Source: an uncultured Bacteroidales bacterium (GTDB lineage: Bacteria > Bacteroidota > Bacteroidia > Bacteroidales > F082). Taken from it: a stretch of DNA of 40,942 nt. Under the pieces are notes generated by a model. The model was not told where the DNA came from. It searched no databases and was given only the letters and a program-made list of their open reading frames with translations. The position numbers and the translations under genes are program-made. Positions 16,001 through 21,860 of the stretch are shown piece by piece; within the stretch, counting starts at the first letter, position 1, and every line of letters starts with the position of its first letter. The stretch lies in the NCBI GenBank assembly GCA_946408345.1, contig CAMJRR010000022.1, positions 1 through 40,942 of the forward strand, read 5' to 3'.

Positions 16001-16106
16001 AGCGCTCCACGGGCAGCGAAGTGAGTGCAATCACACCCAATGCCACGATGATGACGCTGATCACCATCGACAACAGCGGCCTGTCTATAAATGTCTTTAC
16101 CTTCAT
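12999..16106 (-). CDS. RND efflux transporter, HAE1 family (AcrB-like)
   Basis: A 1035-residue inner-membrane proton antiporter of normal family length. The N-terminus (FIDRPLLSMVISVIIVALGV) is the classic first helix. Then come the porter signatures LPVERYPDIAPPAINV and YPGASAETVLKSVVTPLEEAI, the conserved helix-4 region VLVIGTVVDDSIVVVEAV with the paired proton-relay aspartates, and the second-half repeat GIIMLMGLLAKTAILLTEYA. A glycine-rich loop (GYGGGGGFEF) lies in the docking or porter region. It pumps hydrophobic drugs, bile salts or detergents through the TolC partner; the substrate is not determined. It is translationally coupled to TolC, and its start follows the MFP stop by 4 bp within a heptamer repeat. 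Confidence 0.95.
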   Translation of the reverse strand: MKVKTFIDRPLLSMVISVIIVALGVIALTSLPVERYPDIAPPAINVWASYPGASAETVLKSVVTPLEEAINGVDGMTYMKSSASNGSGSITIFFEQGANADLAAVNVQNRVIQAQAQLPAEVLQIGVSTEKQQPGQLRIIALESPNGTYDENFLSNYFYNNLRPAILRIKGVGKVEVWGSQYALRIWLKPDVMARYKLMPSDISTVLAEQNIEASVGALGQNSENVFQYVLRYTGRKTEVSEFENLVIASLPTGEELHLKDVADIELGQSDYDFTNRINGHPGVMGSVHQVAGSNATKINLAIDKLLDELNQKLPKDVKIVTFDNTNDFLFASIREVIITLLIAMVLVLVVVFLFLQDFRATLIPALGILVSLIGTFAFMKVAGFSVNLLTLFALVLVIGTVVDDSIVVVEAVKANFDAGYQSAYKAAIDAMKGLSVTLFTTTLVFMVIFIPVSFMGGTTGIFFKQFGLSMAVAVGISFINALTLAPALCALLLKPSGSEGSFTKKVTRAYNTAFQALLGHYLNVLKHLIKRKKLVALSVVAALALVVLLFKVIPTGFVPNEDVGTLFVDITAPSGYTMEKTRGIMDRACEQIQQLPAVESVGGVVGVGAGSNGASIFVQLKPWKQRRGRNNTSTAVMEQISEIMAQEREAQAFVMEPGMIEGYGGGGGFEFSVQDRNGTDIRTLKTITDRFVEKLTERPEIGEIYSNYDVNYPQYKVDVDVSHCKRAGISPVTVLNELGAYLGGDYISNFNKYNKVYQVSLQLRPSDRTTPESLDNLFVRSDSGAMLPISQFVTLTKEYMPQSLSSFNMFSSIGVSGNVAPGSSTGKAISAIQKLAAQELPVGYSIEFDGITREESQQGNRVIIIFIICLVFVYLVMVALYESLFIPLAVMLAVPFGMVGSLLFAKLFGVENNIYFQVGIIMLMGLLAKTAILLTEYASQNRREGLSISDSAFVSAKMRLRPVLMTSLTMIFGMLPLMFASGVGANGSRTIGVCLVGGMLFGTLGLLLTVPGLFAIFQKIQERFKPMGKKEELS

Positions 16107-16107
16107 A

Positions 16108-16135
16108 ACTCTAAACTCTAAACTCTAAACTCTCA
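16108..16135. repeat. Heptanucleotide tandem repeat at the MFP/RND junction
   Basis: About three and a half copies of ACTCTAA (GAGTTTA on the coding strand). They encode the last residues of the membrane fusion protein (SLEFRV) and its stop, and end 2 bp before the RND start codon. Adding or losing a unit would shift the frame of the MFP C-terminus and move the stop relative to the next ATG. Confidence 0.7.
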
Positions 16136-17223
16136 ACTATCCTAGCTCCTTCCTGCACAAATCCAGCCCCTTTAGCAATAATCACATCACCGACCGAAAG
16201 TCCCTCCATCACCACATAGTCCTTGCCGTTGTTTTGGTTTTCCACTTGGATGATGGTAGAGACGGCTTTGCCATCCACCACTTTCATCACGTACACCTTG
16301 TCTTGGATGCTATAGGTAGCTTCTTGCGGAATCACGATGGCGTTGGCGTGAACTGTAGGCATGACGATTTTTGCCGTGCCGCCACTGAGCAGGATGCCTT
16401 CGGGGTTGTCGAACAAGGCGCATACCGACACCGCTCCCGTCTGCTCGTCGATGATGCCGCTGATGCTCTCCACGTGGCCTGTGCGTTCGTAAAACTGTCC
16501 GTTAGGAAATTGTAGCCGCAGTTCGGGCATCGCATTGATGGCTGCCGTGAAGCTTTTGTATTCCGACAGATATTCCATAATCTTAGCTTCGGTCATGGAG
16601 AAATACACGCGCATTTGGTCGTTGTCGGAGATGCGAGTCAGGCCGTATGCAATGGATGGGCCTACGTAATCGCCTTTGCGGTAGGGTATTCTGCCGACCA
16701 CACCGTCCGATGGGCTTCGCAACTCGGTATAACTGAGGTTGTTTCGGGCGGAGGTGAGCGATGCCTGCGCCGCCGCGTGATTGGCTTTGGCCACTGCGAG
16801 GTCGCTTTTGGCTGCGGCCAACTCGTAGTCGGAGATGACGTTTTGGTCGTGGAGTTTCTGCTTGCCTTCAAACTCTAACTGTGCCTTTTCCAAAGCGGCA
16901 CTCATCTGCTGCACATTGGCCGAGGCTTCCGCCACAGCGTCTCTCCAAACGGCATCGTCGATGCGGAACAGCAATTGACCAGCCTTTACGCGGTCGCCTT
17001 CCTTCACATAGATGCCTTGCAGATAGCCTTCGATGCGTGGAATGATGCTGATGTCCTGCAAACCCTTGATGGTGGCTGCATATTCGGTGTTTATCTCGAA
17101 ATCGCGTGAGGCGATGGTCAGCAATTCATGGCATTGCGACGCGTCAAGATCGCTTTCTTGTTGGTGGCTTGATGCGCATGAGAGCATCAGCAGCGGGATG
17201 ATGATCAAGAGGAAATTTTTCAT
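16111..17223 (-). CDS. RND periplasmic adaptor (membrane fusion protein), lipoprotein
   Basis: A 370-residue AcrA/MexA-type adaptor. The signal sequence ends in a lipobox (LLMLSC, lipidated Cys16). Then follow the biotinyl-lipoyl half (RIEGYLQGIYVKEGDRVKAG, QLLFRIDD), a helical hairpin rich in A, E, Q and K, the second lipoyl half (YTELRSPSDGVVGRI), and the beta-barrel and membrane-proximal domains (VYVMKVVDGKAV). It links the RND pump with TolC across the periplasm. It is preceded by the GNAT gene with one intervening base and followed by the RND gene. The C-terminal codons are a heptamer tandem repeat, so its tail may vary between strains. Confidence 0.95.
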   Translation of the reverse strand: MKNFLLIIIPLLMLSCASSHQQESDLDASQCHELLTIASRDFEINTEYAATIKGLQDISIIPRIEGYLQGIYVKEGDRVKAGQLLFRIDDAVWRDAVAEASANVQQMSAALEKAQLEFEGKQKLHDQNVISDYELAAAKSDLAVAKANHAAAQASLTSARNNLSYTELRSPSDGVVGRIPYRKGDYVGPSIAYGLTRISDNDQMRVYFSMTEAKIMEYLSEYKSFTAAINAMPELRLQFPNGQFYERTGHVESISGIIDEQTGAVSVCALFDNPEGILLSGGTAKIVMPTVHANAIVIPQEATYSIQDKVYVMKVVDGKAVSTIIQVENQNNGKDYVVMEGLSVGDVIIAKGAGFVQEGARIVESLEFRV

Positions 17224-17224
17224 A

Positions 17225-17770
17225 TTACTTTCTAATCACTTTCTGGAACCTAAACATTTCATCATCGTCCATTTCGGGACCAGCCTCTTCCTGTTGCACA
17301 CGCGGGTCTGGATGGTGTTTGGTGAAAAACTCCACGATGTGGAAACCGCATTTGTTGACGTAGAAGTGGATGTTGCGCTTCTCGAAATAGGGCGTGCAAG
17401 TCTCCCAAACAATAATTTCAGGATACATCTTTTCGATGAGGCACCAGGCAGCATAGCCAATGCCTTTGCTGTGGACATCGGGTTTCACAAACAGCAATTC
17501 CAGTTCGCCACGAAGAAAGGCTTTGTCAATGGAGACGACCACACCGCCTACCTTTTCTCCGTCCAAAAGGATGCGATAAGCCTTGCCGTTGTTGATGGAC
17601 TGCTCAATGGTGTCGCGTGAGATGATTTCGCCATCTTTCTCAAAATGGTCGTCACGCACCCCAAACTCCTCCGTGGCGCCATACTTGAACGCCCATTGGT
17701 TGTCGAGGATGAACTGCTCCTTGTCGTCAGGCTCCAAGGGAGCCAAGGTCACTTGTGGTTGGTTGCTCAT
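17225..17770 (-). CDS. GNAT-family N-acetyltransferase
   Basis: A 181-residue acetyltransferase and first gene of the efflux operon. The GNAT core is visible: KAYRILLDGEKVGGVVVSID (beta 2-4), LELLFVKPDVHSKGIGYAAW with the acetyl-CoA loop (HSKGIG) near residue 110, and TPYFEKRNIHFYVNKCGF typical of the C-terminal strand. A acidic tail (EAGPEMDDDEMFRF) follows. The ATG at 17770 (MSNQPQV) is chosen over 17824 because the -7 box lies at 17791. The substrate is unknown. Its placement 1 bp ahead of the adaptor gene may mean simple co-transcription or modification of a pump substrate. Confidence 0.85.
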   Translation of the reverse strand: MSNQPQVTLAPLEPDDKEQFILDNQWAFKYGATEEFGVRDDHFEKDGEIISRDTIEQSINNGKAYRILLDGEKVGGVVVSIDKAFLRGELELLFVKPDVHSKGIGYAAWCLIEKMYPEIIVWETCTPYFEKRNIHFYVNKCGFHIVEFFTKHHPDPRVQQEEAGPEMDDDEMFRFQKVIRK

Positions 17771-17790
17771 AAAGGTATTGTTTTGAGCTG

Positions 17791-17798
17791 CAAAATTA
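17791..17798 (-). promoter_or_regulatory. -7 element (TAATTTTG) for the GNAT-efflux operon
   Basis: CAAAATTA on the plus strand, 21 bp upstream of the ATG at 17770. It is probably the promoter for all four genes, since the spacings downstream are 1 bp, 4 bp and a 4-bp overlap. Confidence 0.75.
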
Positions 17799-17841
17799 CG
17801 GAGGTTGCCGCAGGCAATTGGCAAACAAATCAGCCTTTAAA

Positions 17842-17916
17842 TGTCACTTTTCAGTCCAAAATGGGTTGTTTTTGGTGAAAAACAACTATTTTTTGGGATA
17901 TTATGTCATTTTTCAG
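17842..17916 (+). repeat. Decayed copy of the AraC-gene promoter and start region
   Basis: It matches 24275-24351: TGTCACTTTTCAGTCC, AAAATGGGTT, then an AT-rich stretch and ATGTCATTTTTCAG, the first codons of the AraC regulator at 24338. Here the -7 box is corrupted and the frame after ATG closes after about 23 codons. It is a relic, or a duplicated upstream segment lacking its gene. Confidence 0.75.
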
Positions 17917-17978
17917 ACTTGTTTTTCATCTTCTTCCTATGGGTAAATACTATAACACCCCGATGGCCTGTTAAAGCT

Positions 17979-18002
17979 TCCCTATCGATGGAGCTATAGG
18001 GA
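17979..18002. repeat. Short inverted repeat
   Basis: TCCCTAT (17979-17985) and ATAGGGA (17996-18002) around a 10-nt spacer, in the gap between the divergent efflux operon and the nuclease-like gene. Possible operator or the end of an ancient insertion. Nothing else is seen in 17917-18066. Confidence 0.4.
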
Positions 18003-18066
18003 CGGCGGGGGATGCGCCCAAATAATAATAAAAAATATTTTTGACTGAGATAATGGAGTAAATTAC

Positions 18067-18074
18067 TATTTTTG
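18067..18074 (+). promoter_or_regulatory. -7 element (TATTTTTG) for the nuclease-like gene
   Basis: TATTTTTG lies 22 bp upstream of the ATG at 18097, with a TTTTTG at 18035-18040 that could serve as the -33 box at a slightly long spacing. Confidence 0.65.
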
Positions 18075-18096
18075 TCGCAACTTAAATGACGACAGG

Positions 18097-19077
18097 ATGA
18101 CACCCGAAGAAGTAATTATCAGAACACAAACAATTCTAAAAGAGAATTCAAAAGACTGGCAAGAGCGTTATGTCAATTATTTGACAAAATCAGTTGAAAA
18201 CATACCTTCGATTGTCGAAAAGCGACAACTGTTTCATAAATGGGGAAATCTTAATGTTTATTTCACTATTGGTAGAGCCAAAGATAATTCGGGTGATTTT
18301 GACCTAAGGTATCAAGGGCAAAGTGTGGGAAGCGTTAATGTATCAAAAGAAGGTAAGGTTACACTTCACATTAGCGAAGAACAATATAAAAACAATTGTA
18401 ATGAAAAATACTTTATTGGATATCCAAAGAGTATTTGTCTACCAAGTGGGAAAGAAGGATACGACTGGAAAAAATCAGTTGAAGCCAAAGAGTTTAGAAA
18501 ATATTATAAGAGTCACCTAGAAAAGCAGGGTCATCAAGAGCATAAGTATGAGAATCAACTTCTAGTTGAATTTTTCAAAGAACATAGCGACAAGTCTCTT
18601 TGTGGAATACAACCAGTCACAATTGGTGATAGTGATTTGTTTTTCCAATTAACTACACCGTTAACAGCGAGTACATCTGAAATTAAATATGCTCCCCAAA
18701 AAGGTGGTGGAATAGATATTTTGGCTCGTAGAAATAGAGTATTAACTATATTTGAGCTTAAAGATGAGTTTAAGACAAAAGGAGAAAATCCAGAAAAAGT
18801 AATTTGTCAAGCAATTGCTTATGCAACTTTTATTGTAGAGTTATGTGGCACAAAAGCTAAAGATAAGTTTTGGGAGTTTTGTGGATATAGCGGTGAAAAA
18901 CATGGGAATGAGAAAATCAACGTTTCAATTCTAATGCCTGACCCAGGAGATGGAACCGTGCCTGAATTCATGCATAAAGAAAGAGTTCTTGCTGTGCCAG
19001 GTTCAAAAATGAAATTAGAATTGCATTACACCTATTATGATAAGGAAAATGCTACAATAACAAGAACTTCGTTATAG
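18097..19077 (+). CDS. PD-(D/E)XK nuclease-superfamily-like protein
   Basis: A 326-residue AT-rich gene that I do not recognise by name. The C-terminal half carries a plausible PD-(D/E)XK core: a helix with E152 (HKYENQLLVEFF), D207 in GGGIDILARR, then a strand with E220-x-K222 (LTIFELKDEF), and a following helix with a conserved-type Gln (KVICQAIAYATFIVE). The N-terminal half has a helix and a beta-rich part (WGNLNVYFTIGRAKD). The family includes restriction enzymes, recombination nucleases and defence effectors. It has its own promoter and a strong terminator and no methyltransferase neighbour, so it stands alone. Its composition differs from the flanking efflux genes, consistent with transfer. 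Confidence 0.65.
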   Translation: MTPEEVIIRTQTILKENSKDWQERYVNYLTKSVENIPSIVEKRQLFHKWGNLNVYFTIGRAKDNSGDFDLRYQGQSVGSVNVSKEGKVTLHISEEQYKNNCNEKYFIGYPKSICLPSGKEGYDWKKSVEAKEFRKYYKSHLEKQGHQEHKYENQLLVEFFKEHSDKSLCGIQPVTIGDSDLFFQLTTPLTASTSEIKYAPQKGGGIDILARRNRVLTIFELKDEFKTKGENPEKVICQAIAYATFIVELCGTKAKDKFWEFCGYSGEKHGNEKINVSILMPDPGDGTVPEFMHKERVLAVPGSKMKLELHYTYYDKENATITRTSL

Positions 19078-19081
19078 AAAC

Positions 19082-19119
19082 AACAAAACAGGGCGGATTT
19101 GATTCCGCCCTGTTTTGTT
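19082..19119 (+). terminator. Rho-independent terminator
   Basis: Perfect 16-bp arms AACAAAACAGGGCGGA and TCCGCCCTGTTTTGTT around a TTTGAT loop, followed by T. It starts 4 bp after the nuclease-like stop. The symmetric A- and T-rich ends make it able to work in both directions, also for the leftward gene ending at 19151. Confidence 0.95.
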
Positions 19120-19150
19120 TGTCAGATTGCTTCTACACTGGTGATAAGTT

Positions 19151-19759
19151 CTATCGGCCAAATGCCTCTTCCTTGCTCACTTCCGTGAATTTTGTAATGG
19201 GATACATACTCCCCTTTTCTCTTTCTGGCTTAAACTTGCTGATTGGAACGGCAACTCTTTCGTGCGCTCCAAATAGTTCTTGGAGGATGTAGTATTTATC
19301 ACCTGGTATATAAAAATTTCTGGCATCGCATAGAAACTGATAATATCTACCAGATAGGTCGCGATAATACCGTGTCGTTGGCTCAGGTGTGGACACTATG
19401 CCGTTTATGCACCGTTCGACAATATCTTTAGGGCGGGCAATGTCGTTGGCCAAGGCATCGTTAATGGCTTGCTTCATCATATCTTTGCCAAGAATATACT
19501 GGTTTTCTATACAAGCAAGCTCAACATCCATCACAACTGTGCTGATGCGCTTGATGAGGAAATTGATCTCATCGGCGTTTTGCCCGTTGTGGTTGTGCGC
19601 ATCGGCTTTCACCAATCTGCTTTTCTCGTTCCAATCTTCTTTATAGATGGAAACCCCTAATGTTGATTGGACACGTTCACCCATAAAGCTCCATGAAATC
19701 CTGATGAGACACTCACCGAACTTATTGGTTCGCTTTTCTAAGGTAAAACTAACTGACAT
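19151..19759 (-). CDS. Arm-type DNA-binding protein related to tyrosine recombinases, without catalytic domain
   Basis: A 202-residue protein. Residues 1-50 match the N-terminal arm-binding domain of Bacteroidales tyrosine recombinases (VSFTLEKRTNKFGECLIRIS, then LGVSIYKEDWNEKSRLVKAD). A helical segment follows (LIKRISTVVMDVELACIENQ). The SAM-like core and the R-H-R-Y catalytic domain are absent. Instead there is a distinct C-terminal part (YYRDLSGRYYQFLCDARNFY and YYILQELFGAHERVAVPISK). The ATG at 19759 is set by the -7 box at 19779. It could be an excisionase-like or regulatory protein, or a truncated integrase with a new tail. Paired TTTACGCAC repeats lie about 40 bp upstream and may be its binding sites (inference). 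Confidence 0.65.
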   Translation of the reverse strand: MSVSFTLEKRTNKFGECLIRISWSFMGERVQSTLGVSIYKEDWNEKSRLVKADAHNHNGQNADEINFLIKRISTVVMDVELACIENQYILGKDMMKQAINDALANDIARPKDIVERCINGIVSTPEPTTRYYRDLSGRYYQFLCDARNFYIPGDKYYILQELFGAHERVAVPISKFKPEREKGSMYPITKFTEVSKEEAFGR

Positions 19760-19778
19760 GTCTATTTTGTTTTGCGAG

Positions 19779-19786
19779 CAAAGATA
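19779..19786 (-). promoter_or_regulatory. -7 element (TATCTTTG) for the arm-domain protein
   Basis: CAAAGATA on the plus strand, 19 bp upstream of the ATG at 19759. The TTTACGCAC pair starts 12 bp further upstream, in the -33 region. Confidence 0.75.
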
Positions 19787-19798
19787 GGGAAAAAATCC

Positions 19799-19866
19799 TT
19801 TACGCACATAATTTACGCACTTATATTTTTACTTATTAGCTTGCTGGTTTTTAGCGGTTTACTATC
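19799..19866. repeat. Direct repeat A with paired TTTACGCAC boxes
   Basis: TTTACGCAC occurs at 19799-19807 and 19812-19820, 13 bp apart start to start. The following 46 bp align without gaps to the same region of repeat B at 20709-20776 (about 31 of 46 identical, including TAGCG). It lies between the leftward arm-domain gene and the rightward zinc-finger gene. Confidence 0.75.
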
Positions 19867-19944
19867 AAATTGATTTCGTTGCAAAAAGGTTATTCGTATT
19901 AGTGCTTGCATAATTTGAAAAAATTCACTGTAAAAACAAAAAAT

Positions 19945-20193
19945 ATGGCAAATTGCGAATGGTGTGGGAAGTATTTTCCCGATGGAAAAGGGTACACAGG
20001 CGGCCCTCGATGGAACAGGAGGTACTACTGTTCCAAAAAATGTGCCCTGGAAGGTGAAAACAATCTGACGAGTGCCGACGAGGCAGAAGATAATCTGAGT
20101 TTTGCTCAAAGAGTGGGCAGGTTTATCAAAAAACTCATCATCACGGTCGTCATTATTTTGGTAATCTTAATCATCATAGGGATTTTATCATGA
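19945..20193 (+). CDS. Small zinc-finger membrane protein
   Basis: An 82-residue protein with an N-terminal treble-clef or zinc-ribbon-like unit: CEWCGKYF (first pair) and YYCSKKCALE (second pair), 20 residues apart. A polar linker follows (TSADEAEDNLSFAQRVGRFI), then a single C-terminal transmembrane helix (LIITVVIILVILIIIGIL). The zinc unit would face the cytoplasm. The ATG at 19945 (MANCEWC) fits better than the in-frame start at 19906. It is followed 15 bp later by another small gene. Similar tail-anchored zinc-finger proteins are widespread without assigned function. Confidence 0.65.
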   Translation: MANCEWCGKYFPDGKGYTGGPRWNRRYYCSKKCALEGENNLTSADEAEDNLSFAQRVGRFIKKLIITVVIILVILIIIGILS

Positions 20194-20208
20194 ATTAAAA
20201 ACAATGTT

Positions 20209-20673
20209 ATGACAGAAACAGAGAAACTATTTGAAAAGTACGCCGAAGAAGGCGAAAAGATGGATGCCTTAGAAGCTTTGCGTCTGCTAACCAAGGCTTA
20301 CATGAAAGAATGCGGGATTAGCCTAAGTATGCGAACCACGGTTTATACCGCTGCTGAGCAATGGCTGTATCACCGCCTTCCTGAACAAAACAACAATCTT
20401 TTCACGAAAGAACAAAGTGAAGAGCCATTGATTAACCTGATGCCTCTGCTATGTAAGGAATACGATCCTGAGTATTATAGTCAATGGGACATCTGCGGTG
20501 GGTTAACGCTTGCACAAGAAGGCGAAACGGTTGATGATGCTTACAAGCGCATTTGTCTCATCGCCGTTGAGGAAAGGCGTTATGACATTTCTACTCTACG
20601 CGCCTTCTGTTGGGCCATCAAGAAATATCCATACTTTTTTGAGCTATGGTTGGACGAAATGCTGAAAAGTTAA
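20209..20673 (+). CDS. Protein of unknown function
   Basis: A 154-residue, mostly helical, soluble protein that I do not recognise. Segments include TEKLFEKYAEEGEKMDALEA, RLLTKAYMKECGISLSMRT and LRAFCWAIKKYPYFFELWLD. No signal peptide, transmembrane helix or catalytic motif is evident. It lies 15 bp after the zinc-finger membrane protein and before repeat B, so these two genes form a cassette bracketed by repeats A and B. Confidence 0.6.
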   Translation: MTETEKLFEKYAEEGEKMDALEALRLLTKAYMKECGISLSMRTTVYTAAEQWLYHRLPEQNNNLFTKEQSEEPLINLMPLLCKEYDPEYYSQWDICGGLTLAQEGETVDDAYKRICLIAVEERRYDISTLRAFCWAIKKYPYFFELWLDEMLKS

Positions 20674-20708
20674 ACGCAAGACAGAGTCAGAAGAGATGAA
20701 TTATTGCT

Positions 20709-20776
20709 TTTACGCACAGCTTTTACGCACATAAATATCTAGCTATTATCTTACTGTCTTATAGCGTTTTGCAATT
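20709..20776. repeat. Direct repeat B with paired TTTACGCAC boxes
   Basis: TTTACGCAC at 20709-20717 and 20722-20730, again 13 bp apart, followed by sequence about two-thirds identical to repeat A. Further downstream both copies share AAAGGTT and TCGTATT before a rightward gene. It is either the right boundary of a small cassette or a shared promoter region. Confidence 0.75.
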
Positions 20777-20839
20777 TTCTTGTAAAGGTTGTATTACTGC
20801 CAATCGTATTGTATAGCGAAATTTAAAAACAAACGCACC

Positions 20840-21397
20840 ATGAGTACAAAAAAATCCCACAAAGAACAAGAGAGAAAAAGAAAGCAACAACTGGAAGCCC
20901 GCGCCAACATCGACGCCTTCCGCACCCAACTTGAAATGAAAATCAGGTACCACTTCCCCGAGCTGGGCGAAGACCACCCCGCCGTGGTCGCCGAGATGGA
21001 TGCCATCTGCGCTGCCGGACTGGCCGAGGGAATGATTGTCTTGGGCAAAATGGTGACGGGAATCCGCACTGAAATGGGAGTGAATCCCGAGGCCGACAAG
21101 GGGTCGCTCATCGGGTCAATCGTGCCCTACGTGCTCGGCATCACCATGGAGAACCCGATTGAGAATGGCCAACTGGACAGCACCCTGACCAACGCTGCCG
21201 AAATCAAGACCCCGCTGCAGGTGAAGCTCTACTTTGACAACGAAGTCCGCAACCAGGTGGTGGAATGGGTGAAGGCTAACAACTTTGGCACTGTGACAGC
21301 GCGCCTCGGCCAGCCCATCGTGAAGTTGCCCAACGTGGTCGCCGAGTTCAAAAAAGTGGTCAAAGACCCAGAATATCAACATCTTTTAGAACAATAA
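20840..21397 (+). CDS. Small protein with weak DnaE-like motif, function unknown
   Basis: A 185-residue protein. The N-terminus is very basic (KKSHKEQERKRKQQLEARAN). A helical region follows (PAVVAEMDAICAAGLAEGMI), then a stretch KGSLIGSIVPYVLGITMENP that resembles the GS-x-GS-x-V-x-Y-x-LGIT motif near the active site of DNA polymerase III alpha. The C-terminus (FDNEVRNQVVEWVKANNFGT) is unassigned. The protein is far too short for a polymerase and lacks visible catalytic aspartates in that context, so the likeness may be chance. The start at 20840 (MSTKKSH) is preferred to 20789. It is followed after 12 bp by another small gene. Confidence 0.55.
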   Translation: MSTKKSHKEQERKRKQQLEARANIDAFRTQLEMKIRYHFPELGEDHPAVVAEMDAICAAGLAEGMIVLGKMVTGIRTEMGVNPEADKGSLIGSIVPYVLGITMENPIENGQLDSTLTNAAEIKTPLQVKLYFDNEVRNQVVEWVKANNFGTVTARLGQPIVKLPNVVAEFKKVVKDPEYQHLLEQ

Positions 21398-21409
21398 AAC
21401 CCGAAAAAA

Positions 21410-21838
21410 ATGAATATGAAACTTACGCAACGACAAAACGACACTCTCTTGTCCATTGAAGCTGACTTTGACAAATTTGTCGCCGAGAACTTCGGCGGCA
21501 TTTGTCAAGCGATGGCCAAGCGATTTAGAATCCTAATGGAACTTGAGAGTGTCCAGCGGAAACAAGGCATAGAGACGGAGAAGTTGATAGAAGTCATCAG
21601 ACGTTGTGGCAGCCATCAAGCCGCATTGGATTTGCTCCCCCGTGAGTTCGGCATCAGCTTGGAAACAGCGAACTTCATCCTTAACGTAGAAATTAATGAA
21701 TTAAATCAAATTCTTGACCCAGATTATTTACATTCAAAGGTCAAACAATACAGGGCCCAAGTGCGTTCTCTTATTAAGCTGAATTTGGAGTATGCCATGA
21801 ACAAAAGAAAGGTTTCAGCAGACAAGGAAAATGTGTAA
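21410..21838 (+). CDS. Protein of unknown function
   Basis: A 142-residue helical protein with charged, heptad-like segments (MELESVQRKQGIETEKLIEV and LHSKVKQYRAQVRSLIKLNL). There is no signal peptide or recognisable catalytic motif. ATG at 21410 or 21416 are both possible. It follows the DnaE-motif protein by 12 bp. Its stop overlaps the -7 promoter of the MBL-fold gene, so the downstream gene has at least one promoter of its own. Confidence 0.6.
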   Translation: MNMKLTQRQNDTLLSIEADFDKFVAENFGGICQAMAKRFRILMELESVQRKQGIETEKLIEVIRRCGSHQAALDLLPREFGISLETANFILNVEINELNQILDPDYLHSKVKQYRAQVRSLIKLNLEYAMNKRKVSADKENV

Positions 21839-21843
21839 CTTTG
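21836..21843 (+). promoter_or_regulatory. -7 element (TAACTTTG) for the MBL-fold gene
   Basis: TAACTTTG spans the stop codon of the preceding gene. It excludes the in-frame ATG at 21831 as the start and points to ATG 21861 or 21873. Confidence 0.65.
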
Positions 21844-21860
21844 CTTCGATATGCAACAAA

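Noticed and set aside
17906..18103. 65-codon ORF on the minus strand upstream of the nuclease-like gene
   Set aside because: It overlaps the promoter and start of the rightward gene, lacks a -7 box of its own and has no coding-like composition.
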